Shown here one piece after another: positions 10,902-20,461 of a DNA stretch of 64,000 nucleotides. Source of the stretch: Lentzea sp. NBRC 105346 (GTDB lineage Bacteria; Actinomycetota; Actinomycetes; Mycobacteriales; Pseudonocardiaceae); contig NZ_BSTQ01000012.1 in assembly GCF_030269605.1 (NCBI RefSeq), positions 62,001 to 126,000 on the forward strand, read 5' to 3'. Within the stretch, counting starts at the first letter, position 1, and every line of letters starts with the position of its first letter. The translations under genes were made by a program, and so were the position numbers. A model generated the notes under the pieces. That model was not told the DNA's origin. It worked only from the letters and a program-made list of their open reading frames with translations, and searched no databases.

Positions 10902-11384
10902 TCACCTAATGGTGGTGACAGTTGACGAAGGCGCTGAGCTGCTGGAAGGCAGCTGAGATGACGGGGGTTCGGTCGTAGTGGTGCGTTCGGCGGGCGACTG
11001 AGTGGTCGCCGGAGTGGACTCCGTCGGCCGGACCGTTTCCTTGATCGTCTCGGTGGATCTTTCGATCACCTTTTGCGTTTCCGTCGGGATCGGCTGCTGG
11101 GCCTTCACCGGGGTGCCCTGGACGATCCGCACGCTCGCCACGACGGCCACCACGGTGAGCGACACGAGCAGTCCGCCCACGGCGACCACCTGCCACCGCT
11201 TCTCGCGCTCCATCGAGCGCTGGTAGAGAACGGCGCCGATGGTGGTGGCCAGGCTCGCGACCACCGCTCCGATGACGGTGCCGACGACGTTGAGGCGCAG
11301 GCTCAGCAGCGCCGCGGTGACGGCGGCGAGCACGCTCGCGACGATCTTGGTCGGGGTGATCTTCTCGGTCTTCTCCGCAGTCAT
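10902..11384 (-). CDS. Small membrane protein with Ser/Thr/Pro-rich tail
   Basis: I do not recognise a family. The 160-residue protein has three probable membrane segments (about 12-30, 33-52, 66-88). A low-complexity C-terminal tail follows, rich in Thr, Ser, Pro and Glu (TPATTQSPAERTTTTEPP and more) and probably extracytoplasmic. It begins MTAEKTEKITPTKIVASVLA. It is divergent from the dehydratase gene and upstream of the S1 protease on the same strand, separated by 357 bp, so a joint operon is unlikely. Confidence 0.75.
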   Translation of the reverse strand: MTAEKTEKITPTKIVASVLAAVTAALLSLRLNVVGTVIGAVVASLATTIGAVLYQRSMEREKRWQVVAVGGLLVSLTVVAVVASVRIVQGTPVKAQQPIPTETQKVIERSTETIKETVRPTESTPATTQSPAERTTTTEPPSSQLPSSSSAPSSTVTTIR

Positions 11385-11449
11385 GGCAAAAAGTGGGACG
11401 CCCGGACCACTTCTTCGGTTGGGCCGCGGTGACGTGCATCATCGGAACC

Positions 11450-12370
11450 ATGCGACTGGTGACGATCTCCGACATCGAAGCGGCCGCCGAGGCCATCTCA
11501 CCCGTGGTCCTGCGCACGCCGCTGCTGCCGTGGGGCGACGGGCAGCTGTGGCTCAAGCCGGAGAACCTGCAGCCGATCGGCGCGTTCAAGATCCGCGGCG
11601 CGTTCAACGCCCTGTCCCGCCTGCCCGAGGGCACGAACGTCGTCGCCTACTCCAGCGGCAACCACGCCCAGGCCGTCGCCTACGCCGCGAAGCTCGCCGG
11701 GGTGAAGGCCACGATCGTCGTGCCGGACAACACGCCGCAGCTCAAGATCGACGCGACCCGCTCGCACGGCGCCGACGTCGTGCTCGTGCCGATCGGTCAG
11801 CGCGAGGCGCGGGCCGAGGAGCTCGTCGAGGAGCTGGGCGCCGCGCTCATCCCGCCGTTCGACCACCCCGACGTGATCGCCGGGCAGGGCACCATCGGCC
11901 TGGAGATCGTCGCGGACCTGCCGGACGTCTCGACCGTGATCGTTCCCGTCAGCGGCGGCGGGCTCATCTCCGGCATCGCGACGGCCGTGAAGTCGCTGCG
12001 GCCGGGCGTGCGGGTCATCGGGGTCGAGCCGGAGCTGGCCGGGGACGCGGCGGAGTCGTTCCGCGCGGGCGAGCTGGTGCGGTGGTCGCCGCAGGACCGG
12101 GCGCGCACGATCGCGGACGGGCTGCGGGCCGAACCGTCCGAGCTGACGTTCGCGCACATCCGGAAGTACGTCGACGACATCGTCACCGTGTCCGACGAGG
12201 AGATCGGGGCGGCGGTGGCGCAGATCGCGCGGCGGACCCGGATCGTCGCCGAGCCGAGCGGGGCGACCGTCGTGGCCGCCTACCCGAAGGTCGCGAACGG
12301 CAAGACCGTCGGCGTCGTGTCCGGCGGCAACATCGAGCCGGCCCTACTGGCCCGCCTGCTGAGCTCCTGA
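11450..12370 (+). CDS. PLP-dependent threonine/serine dehydratase family protein
   Basis: This fold-type II PLP enzyme deaminates L-threonine or L-serine, or racemises serine in related members. The 306-residue protein has the PLP-lysine motif GAFKIRGAFNAL, the substrate loop YSSGNHAQAVA and the phosphate-binding SGGGLISG. It has no C-terminal ACT domain, so it is the catabolic, non-isoleucine-regulated type, in keeping with its short length. The ATG at 11450 matches the family N-terminus. The 3' end overlaps the convergent MFS gene by 27 bp. Confidence 0.92.
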   Translation: MRLVTISDIEAAAEAISPVVLRTPLLPWGDGQLWLKPENLQPIGAFKIRGAFNALSRLPEGTNVVAYSSGNHAQAVAYAAKLAGVKATIVVPDNTPQLKIDATRSHGADVVLVPIGQREARAEELVEELGAALIPPFDHPDVIAGQGTIGLEIVADLPDVSTVIVPVSGGGLISGIATAVKSLRPGVRVIGVEPELAGDAAESFRAGELVRWSPQDRARTIADGLRAEPSELTFAHIRKYVDDIVTVSDEEIGAAVAQIARRTRIVAEPSGATVVAAYPKVANGKTVGVVSGGNIEPALLARLLSS

Positions 12371-13828
12371 GAGCTCGTGGGTGCCCGGCTTGATGTGCGT
12401 CGGCGGACCCTCCACACCGAGGTGCATGCACTCACCGGTGTGCGGGCACTCGTCCGGCTCAGCCGGGACGTCGAGGACCTTGTTGTCGACGCCCAGCGCC
12501 ATCAGCCCGCCGGCGGCCGCGGCTATCGCGCACAGCACTAGGGCCATCTGCCAGCTCGACGTGAGGGCGGCCGGGTCGCTGTACCGGTCGCCGGTCAGGC
12601 CGACGACGCTCGGCAGGACCGCGACCGCCAGCAGGCTGCCGGTTCGGGCGACCGCGTTGTTCACACCCGACGCGATGCCCGCGTGCCGGTCCGGCGCGGC
12701 GGCCAGCACGGTGGCGGTCACGGGAGCGACGACGGCGGCGAGGCCGACGCCGAAGACGAGCACGCCCGGCAGCACGTCGGTCAGGTATGACGAGCCCGGG
12801 ACGGCGTTGCGCAGCAGCAACATGCCCGCCCCGACCAGCATCGGCCCGATCACCAGCTGGGCCCGCGGACCGTACTTCTGCGCGAGCCGGCCGGACTGGG
12901 CCGACGTCAGCAGCATGATGATCGTGATCGGCACGCTGGCCAGGCCCGCCGCCGTCGGCGAGTAGCCGGCCGACACCTGCAGCTGCAGCACCAGCAGCCA
13001 CATGACCGCGCCCAGCGCGCCGTACATGAGGAACGTCAGGCCGTTGGACAGCACGAACGTCCGGTCCCGGAACAGCTCCGGCGGCACCAGCGGGTCCGAG
13101 CTGCGCGCCTGGACCACGCCGAACACGATCAACGCGACCATCCCGAGCCCGGCCCAGAGGTAGGACTGTTCGACGATCCCGCCGGTCAGCAGGGCCAGCC
13201 CGATCGCGCCGACCCCCGAGCTGACGTAGTCGGGATGGCCGGCCTCGTCGTCTTTCGACTCGGGCACCGATTTCAGCGCGAGCCACACGCACAGCGCGGC
13301 CACGGGCAGGTTGATCAGGAAGGCCAGCCGCCACGACCACACCTGCACGAGCAGCCCGCCGACGAGCGGCCCGATCGCGGTGGCCACGCCGGACAGCCCG
13401 GACCACGCCCCGATCGCCCTGGACCGGGCGTCGCGTCCGAACGAGGACTGCAGGATCGCCAGCGCGCCGGGCGTGAGCAGAGCCCCGCCGATCCCCTGCA
13501 GCACGCGCGCGAGGACCAGGGTCCACACGTTCGTCGCGACACCGCACAGCAGTGACGAGAGACCGAACCAGACGACGCCGATCACGTAGACGCGCCGCCG
13601 CCCGAACCGGTCCCCCAGCGATCCAGCGACGAGGATCAGCGAAGCCAGGGCGAGCAGGTACCCGTTGAGGATCCACTGGAGATCCGTGACGGACGCCTCG
13701 AGCTCGTCACCGATGCGCGGCAGCGCGACGTTGACGATCGTGGAGTCGAGCATCGCCATGCCCGACCCGATGATCGTGGTGGCCAGCACCAGGCGAGCGC
13801 GCGGCGTCCCCCAGGCGATGTCGGCCAC
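12344..13828 (-). CDS. MFS drug-efflux transporter, DHA2 (EmrB/QacA) type
   Basis: This is a 494-residue proton-driven exporter with 14 membrane segments. The N-terminal LDSTIVNVALPRIG is the DHA2 motif in helix 1, and GSLGDRFGRRRVYVIG is the loop 2-3 motif of the superfamily. The hydrophilic C-terminus contains two cysteines and histidines (CPHTGECMHLG), an uncommon tail that may bind metal. It starts 6 bp after the dasR gene ends... that is, it lies upstream of dasR in position but is transcribed after it on the same strand, so dasR read-through is possible. The substrate is unknown. Confidence 0.92.
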   Translation of the reverse strand: MADIAWGTPRARLVLATTIIGSGMAMLDSTIVNVALPRIGDELEASVTDLQWILNGYLLALASLILVAGSLGDRFGRRRVYVIGVVWFGLSSLLCGVATNVWTLVLARVLQGIGGALLTPGALAILQSSFGRDARSRAIGAWSGLSGVATAIGPLVGGLLVQVWSWRLAFLINLPVAALCVWLALKSVPESKDDEAGHPDYVSSGVGAIGLALLTGGIVEQSYLWAGLGMVALIVFGVVQARSSDPLVPPELFRDRTFVLSNGLTFLMYGALGAVMWLLVLQLQVSAGYSPTAAGLASVPITIIMLLTSAQSGRLAQKYGPRAQLVIGPMLVGAGMLLLRNAVPGSSYLTDVLPGVLVFGVGLAAVVAPVTATVLAAAPDRHAGIASGVNNAVARTGSLLAVAVLPSVVGLTGDRYSDPAALTSSWQMALVLCAIAAAAGGLMALGVDNKVLDVPAEPDECPHTGECMHLGVEGPPTHIKPGTHELSGAQQAGQ

Positions 13829-13834
13829 GGCGGT

Positions 13835-14590
13835 CTACTGCGGACGGTTCAGCGTGGCGACGAACTTGTACCGGTCGCCGCGGTACACCGACCGCACCCA
13901 CTCGATCGGGTTGCCCTCGGTGTCGAACGAGTGCCGGGACAGCAGCAGCATCGGCAGGCCGATGTCCGCGCCGAGCAGCTCGGCCTCCTCGGGCGACGCG
14001 AGCGCCGTCTCGATCGTCTCCTCCGCGTGTCCCATCTCGACACCGAACCGCTCGCGCAGCACCTGGTACAGCGAGGCGCCGGGCGCCAGGTACCGGCGCA
14101 GCCCGCGGAACCGGCCGAGCGCGAGGTGGGTCGTCTCGATCGCCATCGGCTCGCCGTCGGCCAGACGGAGGCGGTGCAGCCGCAGCACCTTCGCACCGGG
14201 ACGGACGCCCAGCAGCCGGGCGAGCTCCGCCTCGGCGGGCTGTTCGGACGCCTCGATCAGCTTCGAGGACGGCACCCGGCCCTGCGCCTTCATGTCCTCT
14301 GTGTACGAAGACAGCTGCAGTCGCTGTGCGACCTTCGGCTCAGCCGCGAAGGTCCCCTTGCCCTGCACGCGGAGCAGCCTGCCCTCGACGGTCAGCTCCG
14401 CAAGCGCTTGGCGCACCGTGGTTCGGGAGACGTCGAACTCCGCCGCCAGTGATCGTTCCGTCGGGATCGGCGACCCCGGCGGCAACGCGCGCAGCAGGTC
14501 GAGCAGATGCCGCTTGAGACCCCAGTACTTGGGCTCGCGCTGCGCACGGGTCCTGGCGTCCACGCCCGATGCAGGCGTCGTCTCCAGCAT
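13835..14590 (-). CDS. dasR: DasR, GntR/HutC-type regulator of amino-sugar uptake
   Basis: The 251-residue protein matches Streptomyces DasR along its whole length from memory: [20 protein letters not shown], then [20 protein letters not shown] (winged helix, residues about 30-75), and a UTRA effector domain with [12 protein letters not shown] and the terminal [18 protein letters not shown]. DasR is released from DNA by glucosamine 6-phosphate. The ATG at 14590 follows GAGGAGG. It is divergent from dasABC, and DasR-type operators occur before dasA and nagA in this window. Confidence 0.96.
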   Translation of the reverse strand: MLETTPASGVDARTRAQREPKYWGLKRHLLDLLRALPPGSPIPTERSLAAEFDVSRTTVRQALAELTVEGRLLRVQGKGTFAAEPKVAQRLQLSSYTEDMKAQGRVPSSKLIEASEQPAEAELARLLGVRPGAKVLRLHRLRLADGEPMAIETTHLALGRFRGLRRYLAPGASLYQVLRERFGVEMGHAEETIETALASPEEAELLGADIGLPMLLLSRHSFDTEGNPIEWVRSVYRGDRYKFVATLNRPQ

Positions 14591-14749
14591 GGCCTCCTCC
14601 TCGAACTTCACAACCACGCCTGTCAAGGATGCCTTGTCCGTGCCGATTCGTGCGCTCGAACCCCCGATAACCCGCGAGAAGGGCGCATCAAGCGGTTGAA
14701 AATCGACACGCAAATGATCGGATGACTTCGCAACGACTTGGCATCGGCC

Positions 14750-14801
14750 TTGACAGGATCTGTGGCGCGGCACACGCTAAGCCGCATTGGTCTGAACCAC
14801 T
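14750..14801 (+). promoter_or_regulatory. dasA promoter with dre-type DasR operator
   Basis: A TTGACA (14750-14755) is followed after 17-18 bp by a weak -10 (CACGCT, 14773-14778). ATTGGTCTGAACCACT (14786-14801) matches the Streptomyces dre consensus ACTGGTCTAGACCACT at 13 of 16 positions. It lies at the expected transcription start, so bound DasR would block initiation. Confidence 0.8.
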
Positions 14802-14846
14802 TGGGCGTTCCGGCGCTGGAGCCGGGCTTGCTGAAAGGGCGCGACT

Positions 14847-16130
14847 GTGAAGGGCTGGAGAGGACTCGCTGCCGGTGCCGCCGCACTGGCGGTAGCCGTG
14901 GCCGGATGTGGCACGAGCACCAACAGTGGCAGCGGCGACTCAGGAGGAGAGAAGACGCTGACCGTGTGGCTGATGGACGGCTCCGCGCCGACCACGCTCA
15001 CGGACGCCTTGAACAAGGAGTTCGAGGCGAGCAACAAGGGCGTCAAGGTCAAGTACGAGGTCCAGAAGTGGAACGGCATCCAGGAGAAGCTGACCACGGC
15101 GCTCAGCAGCAACACTCCCCCGGACGTCATCGAGCTCGGCAACACGCAGACCGCGGGCTTCGCGGACGAGAAGACGCTGACCGACCTCACCGCGGACAAG
15201 GGCCAGTTCAACGGTGGTGAGTGGCTGAGCGGTCTCGAGGACTCGCTCACCCTGAACGGCAAGAAGTTCGGTGTGCCGTTCTACGCCGCGAACCGCACGG
15301 TCATCTACCGCACGGACCTGTTCCAGGCCGCGGGCATCGCGAACCCGCCCACGTCGCGCGCCGAGTGGATCGACGCGATGAACAAGCTGAAGGCGGCCAA
15401 CGCCTCGAACCCCGAGTTCCAGGCGCTGTACCTGCCGGGTCAGTCCTGGTACTTCCTGCTGTCCCTGCTCTGGGACGAGGGCGGCGACGTCGCCAAGGAG
15501 TCCGGTGGCAAGTGGACCGGCGCGCTCGACTCGGCGCAGTCCAAGGCCGGCTTCGAGGCGTACAAGTCGCTGGTCGACGCGTCCGGCACGAAGGCCGCGA
15601 AGGACACCGACGAGGCCAAGCCGCAGCAGTACGAGGTCTTCGAGACCGGCAACGTGGCCATGATGATCGGTCTCCCGTGGGAGCTCGGCAGCGCGGTCAA
15701 GGACAAGCCGGAGCTGAAGGACAAGACCTCGGCGTTCCCGATCCCGTCCAAGACGGCGGGCAAGACCGCGCCGGTCTTCCTGGGCGGCTCGAACCTCGCC
15801 ATCCCGGCGAACAGCAAGAACGCCGACATCGCCAAGAAGTACCTGGCGCTGCTGAGCAGCAAGAAGTACCAGGACATGCTGGCCGAGGGCGGCGCCGTTC
15901 CGGGTACCTCGAAGGACACCTCGAAGCTGGAGTCCAACGCGGTCGGCAAGGCCCTCGCGAAGGCCGCGCCGAACGGCAAGGTCACCCCGACCACGCCGAA
16001 GTGGGCGGCCGTCGAGGCCGGCCAGAACCCGCTGAAGGACGCGCTGACCGCGTACCTGACGGGTGCCAAGCCGCTGGACACCGTGGCGAAGGAAGCCAAC
16101 GAGGCCATCAGCAAGGCACTGGGAAGCTGA
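14847..16130 (+). CDS. dasA: DasA, chitobiose-type sugar-binding lipoprotein
   Basis: This is the extracellular solute-binding protein of an ABC importer. The 427-residue precursor has a lipoprotein signal ending AVAGC, with Cys21 lipidated, then a family 1 solute-binding fold (LTVWLMDGSAPTTLTDALNKEF). The sequence and its position between dasR and dasBC fit DasA, which binds N,N'-diacetylchitobiose in Streptomyces. GTG at 14847 follows AAAGGG. It is the first gene of the operon and is controlled by the dre site 46 bp upstream. Confidence 0.93.
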   Translation: MKGWRGLAAGAAALAVAVAGCGTSTNSGSGDSGGEKTLTVWLMDGSAPTTLTDALNKEFEASNKGVKVKYEVQKWNGIQEKLTTALSSNTPPDVIELGNTQTAGFADEKTLTDLTADKGQFNGGEWLSGLEDSLTLNGKKFGVPFYAANRTVIYRTDLFQAAGIANPPTSRAEWIDAMNKLKAANASNPEFQALYLPGQSWYFLLSLLWDEGGDVAKESGGKWTGALDSAQSKAGFEAYKSLVDASGTKAAKDTDEAKPQQYEVFETGNVAMMIGLPWELGSAVKDKPELKDKTSAFPIPSKTAGKTAPVFLGGSNLAIPANSKNADIAKKYLALLSSKKYQDMLAEGGAVPGTSKDTSKLESNAVGKALAKAAPNGKVTPTTPKWAAVEAGQNPLKDALTAYLTGAKPLDTVAKEANEAISKALGS

Positions 16131-16140
16131 CGACCGGATA

Positions 16141-17136
16141 ATGACGGCCGTCAAGACGACCGAGTCGGCTGCGCCGGCGGGATCCGTCCCGCCGGCGCTG
16201 CCGCCTGCCGTGACGGGCGGCGCGCGCGAGCGCCGTCGTGGCGGCGCCTTCGACCGGGCGCTGCCCTACCTCCTGCTGGCGCCCGCGGTCATCGCGATCC
16301 TGTGGCTGATCGGGTTCCCGGTCGTCTCGGTGTTCGTGACCAGCTTCCGGCAGCTGAACCTCGGTGAGCTGTTCCGCGGCGAGATCGTGTGGACCGGGTT
16401 CGACAACTACGCCGAGATCCTGCAGGACGAGCGGTTCTGGGACGTGACGGTGCGGACGATCGTCTTCACCGTCGCCGTCGTCGCCACCTCGGTGATCGCC
16501 GGTCTGCTGATCGCGCTGCTGATGCGCTCGCTCAGCCCATGGGTGCGGATCGTGCTGCAGGTGACCATGCTGTGCGCGTGGGCGATGCCGATCCTCGCGT
16601 CCGCGACCGTCTACATCTGGATGTTCGACCAGACGTACGGGATCCTGAACAAGACCCTGGTCAAGCTCGGGTTCGACTCGTTCGCCGGGCACTCGTGGTT
16701 CTCGTCGGGCGCGTCGACGCTGACCGTGGTCGGTCTGCTGATCGTGTGGCAGGCGATCCCGTTCCTCGCGTTCTCCCTCTACGCCGGCCTGCTGGGCATC
16801 CCGCGCGATCTCTACGAGGCCGCGGGGATCGACGGCGCGAGCGGTGTGCAGACGTTCCGCGCGGTCACCTGGCCCGAGATCAAGTCCCTGCTGATGATGG
16901 TGACGTTCCTGTCGACGCTGTGGGACTTCAAGGTCTTCGCCCAGATCTGGGTGTTCAAGGAGGGCGGTCCGAGCGGCGAGAGCACGACGCTCGCCGTGCT
17001 GCAGTACCTGGAGGGCATCGCGAAGGGCCACTTCGGTGTGGGCGCGGCGGTCAGCGTGGTCATGATGATCATCCTGGCGCTGCTGACGTTCCAGTACCTG
17101 CGCAGGCTCCTGCGGACCGAGGAGGGACAGCTGTGA
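16141..17136 (+). CDS. dasB: DasB, ABC sugar permease
   Basis: This is a MalF-type inner-membrane permease of 331 residues. Six membrane segments are visible, the first at about residues 42-62 (LPYLLLAPAVIAILWLIGFP). The coupling-helix EAA motif is at YEAAGIDGASGVQTFRAVTWPEI, where the ATPase docks. It starts 10 bp after dasA. Its stop overlaps the dasC start (GTGA). Confidence 0.94.
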   Translation: MTAVKTTESAAPAGSVPPALPPAVTGGARERRRGGAFDRALPYLLLAPAVIAILWLIGFPVVSVFVTSFRQLNLGELFRGEIVWTGFDNYAEILQDERFWDVTVRTIVFTVAVVATSVIAGLLIALLMRSLSPWVRIVLQVTMLCAWAMPILASATVYIWMFDQTYGILNKTLVKLGFDSFAGHSWFSSGASTLTVVGLLIVWQAIPFLAFSLYAGLLGIPRDLYEAAGIDGASGVQTFRAVTWPEIKSLLMMVTFLSTLWDFKVFAQIWVFKEGGPSGESTTLAVLQYLEGIAKGHFGVGAAVSVVMMIILALLTFQYLRRLLRTEEGQL

Positions 17137-17948
17137 GAAGGCCGGTGGCCAACGTCTTCGGGCTCGTGCTCGCGGCGTTCTTCGCGTTCCCCACCTACTG
17201 GATGATCACGTCCGCGCTGAAGCCGAAGGGCACGCTGCTCACCAGCGGCTACGACCTGGTGCCGTTCAAGGTCACGGCCGTGAACTTCGTGACCGCGTGG
17301 ACGAAACAGGGCTTCCTGTCGTCTCTGGCGAACAGCCTGACGGTCACGCTGACCGCGGTGCTGGCGTCGATCGTGGTCGGTCTGCTCGCCGCGGTCGCCA
17401 TGTCCCGCCTGCGGTTCCGTGGCCGCAAGGGCTTCGTGCTGCTCATGCTCGTCGCCCAGATGGCGCCCTTCGAGGCGTTGCTCATCCCGATGTTCCTGAT
17501 GATGCGCGACCTTCAGCTCTACGAACACCTGACGTCGCTGATCCTCGTGTACTTCGCGGTCACGCTGCCGTTCTGCGCGTGGACGTTGCGCGGCTTCGTC
17601 AACGGCATCCCGATCGAGCTCGAAGAGGCCGCGATGGTCGACGGCTGCGGTCGGTGGGGCGCGTTCCAGAAGGTGACGCTGCCGCTGCTCGGCCCCGGCC
17701 TGGTGGCCACGTCGGTGTTCGCGTTCATCACGGCGTGGAACGAGTTCCTGTTCGCCAAGGTGCTCATCCGCAGCCAGGACCGCGAGACGCTGCCGGTGTT
17801 CCTGTCCGGGTTCCAGACGGCGTTCGGCACCGACTGGGGTGGCGCGATGGCCGCCTCGGTGTTGTTCACGGTGCCCGCGCTCGTGTTCTTCCTGATCGTC
17901 CAGCGGAAGATGGTCGCCGGTGTCACGGCCGGCGCGGTGAAGGGATAA
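17133..17948 (+). CDS. dasC: DasC, ABC sugar permease
   Basis: This is a MalG-type permease of 271 residues, partner of DasB. It has six membrane segments and the EAA loop ELEEAAMVDGCGRWGAFQKVTLP. The GTG at 17133 overlaps the dasB stop by four bases and follows GGAGGGACA. No ATP-binding gene follows, so energy must come from a shared ATPase, as MsiK does for DasABC in Streptomyces. Confidence 0.94.
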   Translation: MRRPVANVFGLVLAAFFAFPTYWMITSALKPKGTLLTSGYDLVPFKVTAVNFVTAWTKQGFLSSLANSLTVTLTAVLASIVVGLLAAVAMSRLRFRGRKGFVLLMLVAQMAPFEALLIPMFLMMRDLQLYEHLTSLILVYFAVTLPFCAWTLRGFVNGIPIELEEAAMVDGCGRWGAFQKVTLPLLGPGLVATSVFAFITAWNEFLFAKVLIRSQDRETLPVFLSGFQTAFGTDWGGAMAASVLFTVPALVFFLIVQRKMVAGVTAGAVKG

Positions 17949-17951
17949 CGC

Positions 17952-19364
17952 GTGGAGCAGTTGGCCGCAGCCGTTCTACTGCCCGGATTCCACGGAACGA
18001 CCGCCCCCGACTGGTTGCTGCGCCGGGTGTCCGACGGCCTCGGTGGCGTCGTCCTGTTCGGCCGCAACGTTGTTTCCGACTCGCAGGTGACGTCGTTGTG
18101 CTCGGAACTGCGTTCCGCGCGTCCGGACGTGGTGATCGGCATCGACGAGGAGGGCGGCGACGTCACCCGCCTGGACGCCGGTCGTGGTTCGGAGGTGCCC
18201 GGCAACCACGCGCTGGGCGCCGCGAACGACCTCGACCTGACCCGTGAGGTGGCGGCGTCGATCGGCGCGCGCCTCGCGGCGTGCGGGATCTCGCTCAACC
18301 TGGCGCCGTCGGCGGACCTCGTGCTGACACTGGAGGACCCGATCATCGGCGTCCGCTCCTTCGGTTCGGATCCCTCGTCGGCGGCCCGGCACGTGGCGGC
18401 GTTCGTCGAGGGCATGCAGACCGTGGGCGTCGCCGCGTGCGCCAAGCACTTCCCCGGCCACGGCGCGTCCACTGTGGACTCACACGAACAGCTGCCGGTG
18501 CTGCCGCGGACGGTTGACGAGCTTCGTTCAGTTGAGCTGGTGCCCTTCCGCGCGGCGATCTCGGCGGGTGTCCGGTCGATCATGACCGGCCACCTGGTCG
18601 TGGCCGAGTGGGGTTCGGCGCCGGTGACGTTGAACCCCAAGGCGATCTCGGTGCTGCGTTCGGAACTCGGCTTCACCGGCGCGATCATCACGGACGGCCT
18701 GGACATGAAGGCCGTCGGCGGCGATCTCGCACAGGGCGCGGTTCGTGCTCTGGCCGCGGGCGTGGACGCCCTGTGCCTGGGCGGCGAGCCGCTCGACGAC
18801 GACGGCATGCAGTGGCTGGTCGACAGCATCGTGGCGGCGGTGAAGTCCGGTGAACTGTCCGAGGAACGCCTGACGCAGGCGGCCACGCGGACGCTGGCCC
18901 TGGGAACGCCGCCCGCGCGGGTCGACGCGCACGACGCGGAGATCGGCATGCTGGCGGCCCGTCGTGCCCTGTCGGGCTCGGTGTCGTTGCGAGGGCCGCT
19001 GCTCGTCGTCGACCTGGTGGTGGCGCCGTCGATCGCGGTCGGCGACGTGCCGTGGGGCCTGGGCCCGTACCTGCGGGAACTGCGTCCGGACACCCAGGTG
19101 ATCGCGTCCGCTTCGGTGACCGCCGAAGAGGTTGCGAGCGTCGCCGATGGGCGGACGATCGTGGTGGTGACCAGGGACGCGCACCGTCATGAACATGCTC
19201 GCCAACTGGTAACTTTGTTAACTAAGCTTGGTCTGGACACCGTGCACGTGGAGACCGGCGTGCCGGGTCCGGACCTGGGCAGCGGCGCCCGCATCGACAC
19301 CCACGGCGGGTCTCGGGTGAGTCTCCGGGCCGCTGCAGAGCTGATTGCGAAAGGCACGACATGA
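17952..19364 (+). CDS. GH3 beta-N-acetylglucosaminidase (DasD/NagZ-like)
   Basis: This intracellular family 3 glycoside hydrolase probably splits imported chitobiose to GlcNAc. The 470-residue protein has the NagZ-type motif AKHFPGHGASTVDSH, carrying the His/Asp acid-base dyad, and the nucleophile motif ITDGLDMKAV. IDEEGGDVTRL lies in the barrel. No signal peptide is present, which fits a cytoplasmic role like Streptomyces DasD. It starts 3 bp after dasC and overlaps the SIS gene by ATGA. Confidence 0.93.
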   Translation: MEQLAAAVLLPGFHGTTAPDWLLRRVSDGLGGVVLFGRNVVSDSQVTSLCSELRSARPDVVIGIDEEGGDVTRLDAGRGSEVPGNHALGAANDLDLTREVAASIGARLAACGISLNLAPSADLVLTLEDPIIGVRSFGSDPSSAARHVAAFVEGMQTVGVAACAKHFPGHGASTVDSHEQLPVLPRTVDELRSVELVPFRAAISAGVRSIMTGHLVVAEWGSAPVTLNPKAISVLRSELGFTGAIITDGLDMKAVGGDLAQGAVRALAAGVDALCLGGEPLDDDGMQWLVDSIVAAVKSGELSEERLTQAATRTLALGTPPARVDAHDAEIGMLAARRALSGSVSLRGPLLVVDLVVAPSIAVGDVPWGLGPYLRELRPDTQVIASASVTAEEVASVADGRTIVVVTRDAHRHEHARQLVTLLTKLGLDTVHVETGVPGPDLGSGARIDTHGGSRVSLRAAAELIAKGTT

Positions 19365-20395
19365 CTTCTCAGCCCGGTCAGCACATGGCAGCCGAGATCG
19401 CCCAGCAGCCCGAGATCTTCAGTTCCCTGTACGAACGCCGCGCCGAGTTCGCCTCGGTCGCCTCAGCGATCCGCGCCCGCGCCCCGCGCTTCGTCCTCTT
19501 CGCCGCGCGCGGCTCGTCCGACCACGCGGCGATCTACGCGAAGTACCTGACCGAGGTGCTGCTGGAACTGCCCGCCGGTCTGGTGTCCGCGTCCACGACG
19601 ACGTTGTACGGCGCCGAGCCGGACCTGCGGGACGTGCTGCTGGTGACCGTGTCGCAGTCGGGCGGCTCCCCGGACCTGCTCGAGGTCACGGCGTCCGCCC
19701 GCCGGCGCGGCGCTTTGACGGTCGCGGTGACCAACACGGCCACCTCGCCGATCAACGCCGCCGCCGAGCTGTCCGTGGATGTCGGCGCGGGCGTTGAGCA
19801 CGCCGTCGCCGCCACCAAGACCTACTCGGCGACTCTGCTGGCTTTGTATCTGCTGGTCGACGCTGCTCGTGGTGGTGACGGCTCCGCCGCCGCTTCGCTA
19901 GGCGAGTTGGCTTCCTCGGCTCTGGCTTCTCCTGGGATCGACGAGGTTGTTGGGCGGTACCGGTTCGTCGACCGTGTGCTGACCACCGGTCGGGGTTACT
20001 CATACCCGACGGCTCTCGAAGCGTCTTTGAAGCTCGCCGAGACGTCGTACCTGGCGGCGCGGGCCTATAGCGGGGCCGATCTGTTGCACGGGCCTGTTGC
20101 GGCCGTGGACGCTGAGACGGCCGTGCTGGCGGTTACGTCGGCGGGTAAGGGTGGCGACGCGTTGCGGGATGTTCTGGAGGCCGTGCACCAGCGTGGGGCC
20201 GACGTGACCGCTGTTGGGTCTGCGGCTGACAAGGTGGCGGCGGCGCACCGGATTCTCGTGCCGGAGACGGCTGAGGAGGTGGCGCCGATTCTGGAGATCC
20301 TGCCGATTCAGCGGCTGGCGCACGGGTTGGCGCTGGCGCGGGGCGGGGACCCGGACAACCCGCGTGGCCTCAACAAGGTGACGCGCACGCTCTGA
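19361..20395 (+). CDS. SIS-domain protein, probable glucosamine-6-phosphate deaminase
   Basis: This 344-residue protein has two SIS sugar-isomerase domains like the C-terminal half of GlmS but lacks the glutaminase domain. ARGSSDHAAIYAKYLTE and TVSQSGGSPDLLE are the phosphosugar-binding motifs of the first domain, and LKLAETSYLAARAYSGADLLHGP marks the second. Such proteins (NagB-II/AgaS type) commonly deaminate glucosamine 6-phosphate to fructose 6-phosphate. That fits its place with dasABC, GH3 and nagA and would control the DasR inducer level. It is the last gene of the dasABC operon. Confidence 0.88.
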   Translation: MTSQPGQHMAAEIAQQPEIFSSLYERRAEFASVASAIRARAPRFVLFAARGSSDHAAIYAKYLTEVLLELPAGLVSASTTTLYGAEPDLRDVLLVTVSQSGGSPDLLEVTASARRRGALTVAVTNTATSPINAAAELSVDVGAGVEHAVAATKTYSATLLALYLLVDAARGGDGSAAASLGELASSALASPGIDEVVGRYRFVDRVLTTGRGYSYPTALEASLKLAETSYLAARAYSGADLLHGPVAAVDAETAVLAVTSAGKGGDALRDVLEAVHQRGADVTAVGSAADKVAAAHRILVPETAEEVAPILEILPIQRLAHGLALARGGDPDNPRGLNKVTRTL

Positions 20396-20404
20396 CGTGG
20401 TTGA

Positions 20405-20440
20405 CGAATGCCCCGGCGGGTGCACCCGCCGGGGCATTCG
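20405..20440 (+). terminator. Hairpin terminator after the das operon
   Basis: A perfect 36-bp inverted repeat (5' half CGAATGCCCCGGCGGGTG) starts 10 bp after the SIS gene stop. It has no T-run, as is common for actinobacterial terminators. Confidence 0.8.
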
Positions 20441-20461
20441 CGTCTCTGGAGCGGGCACCAA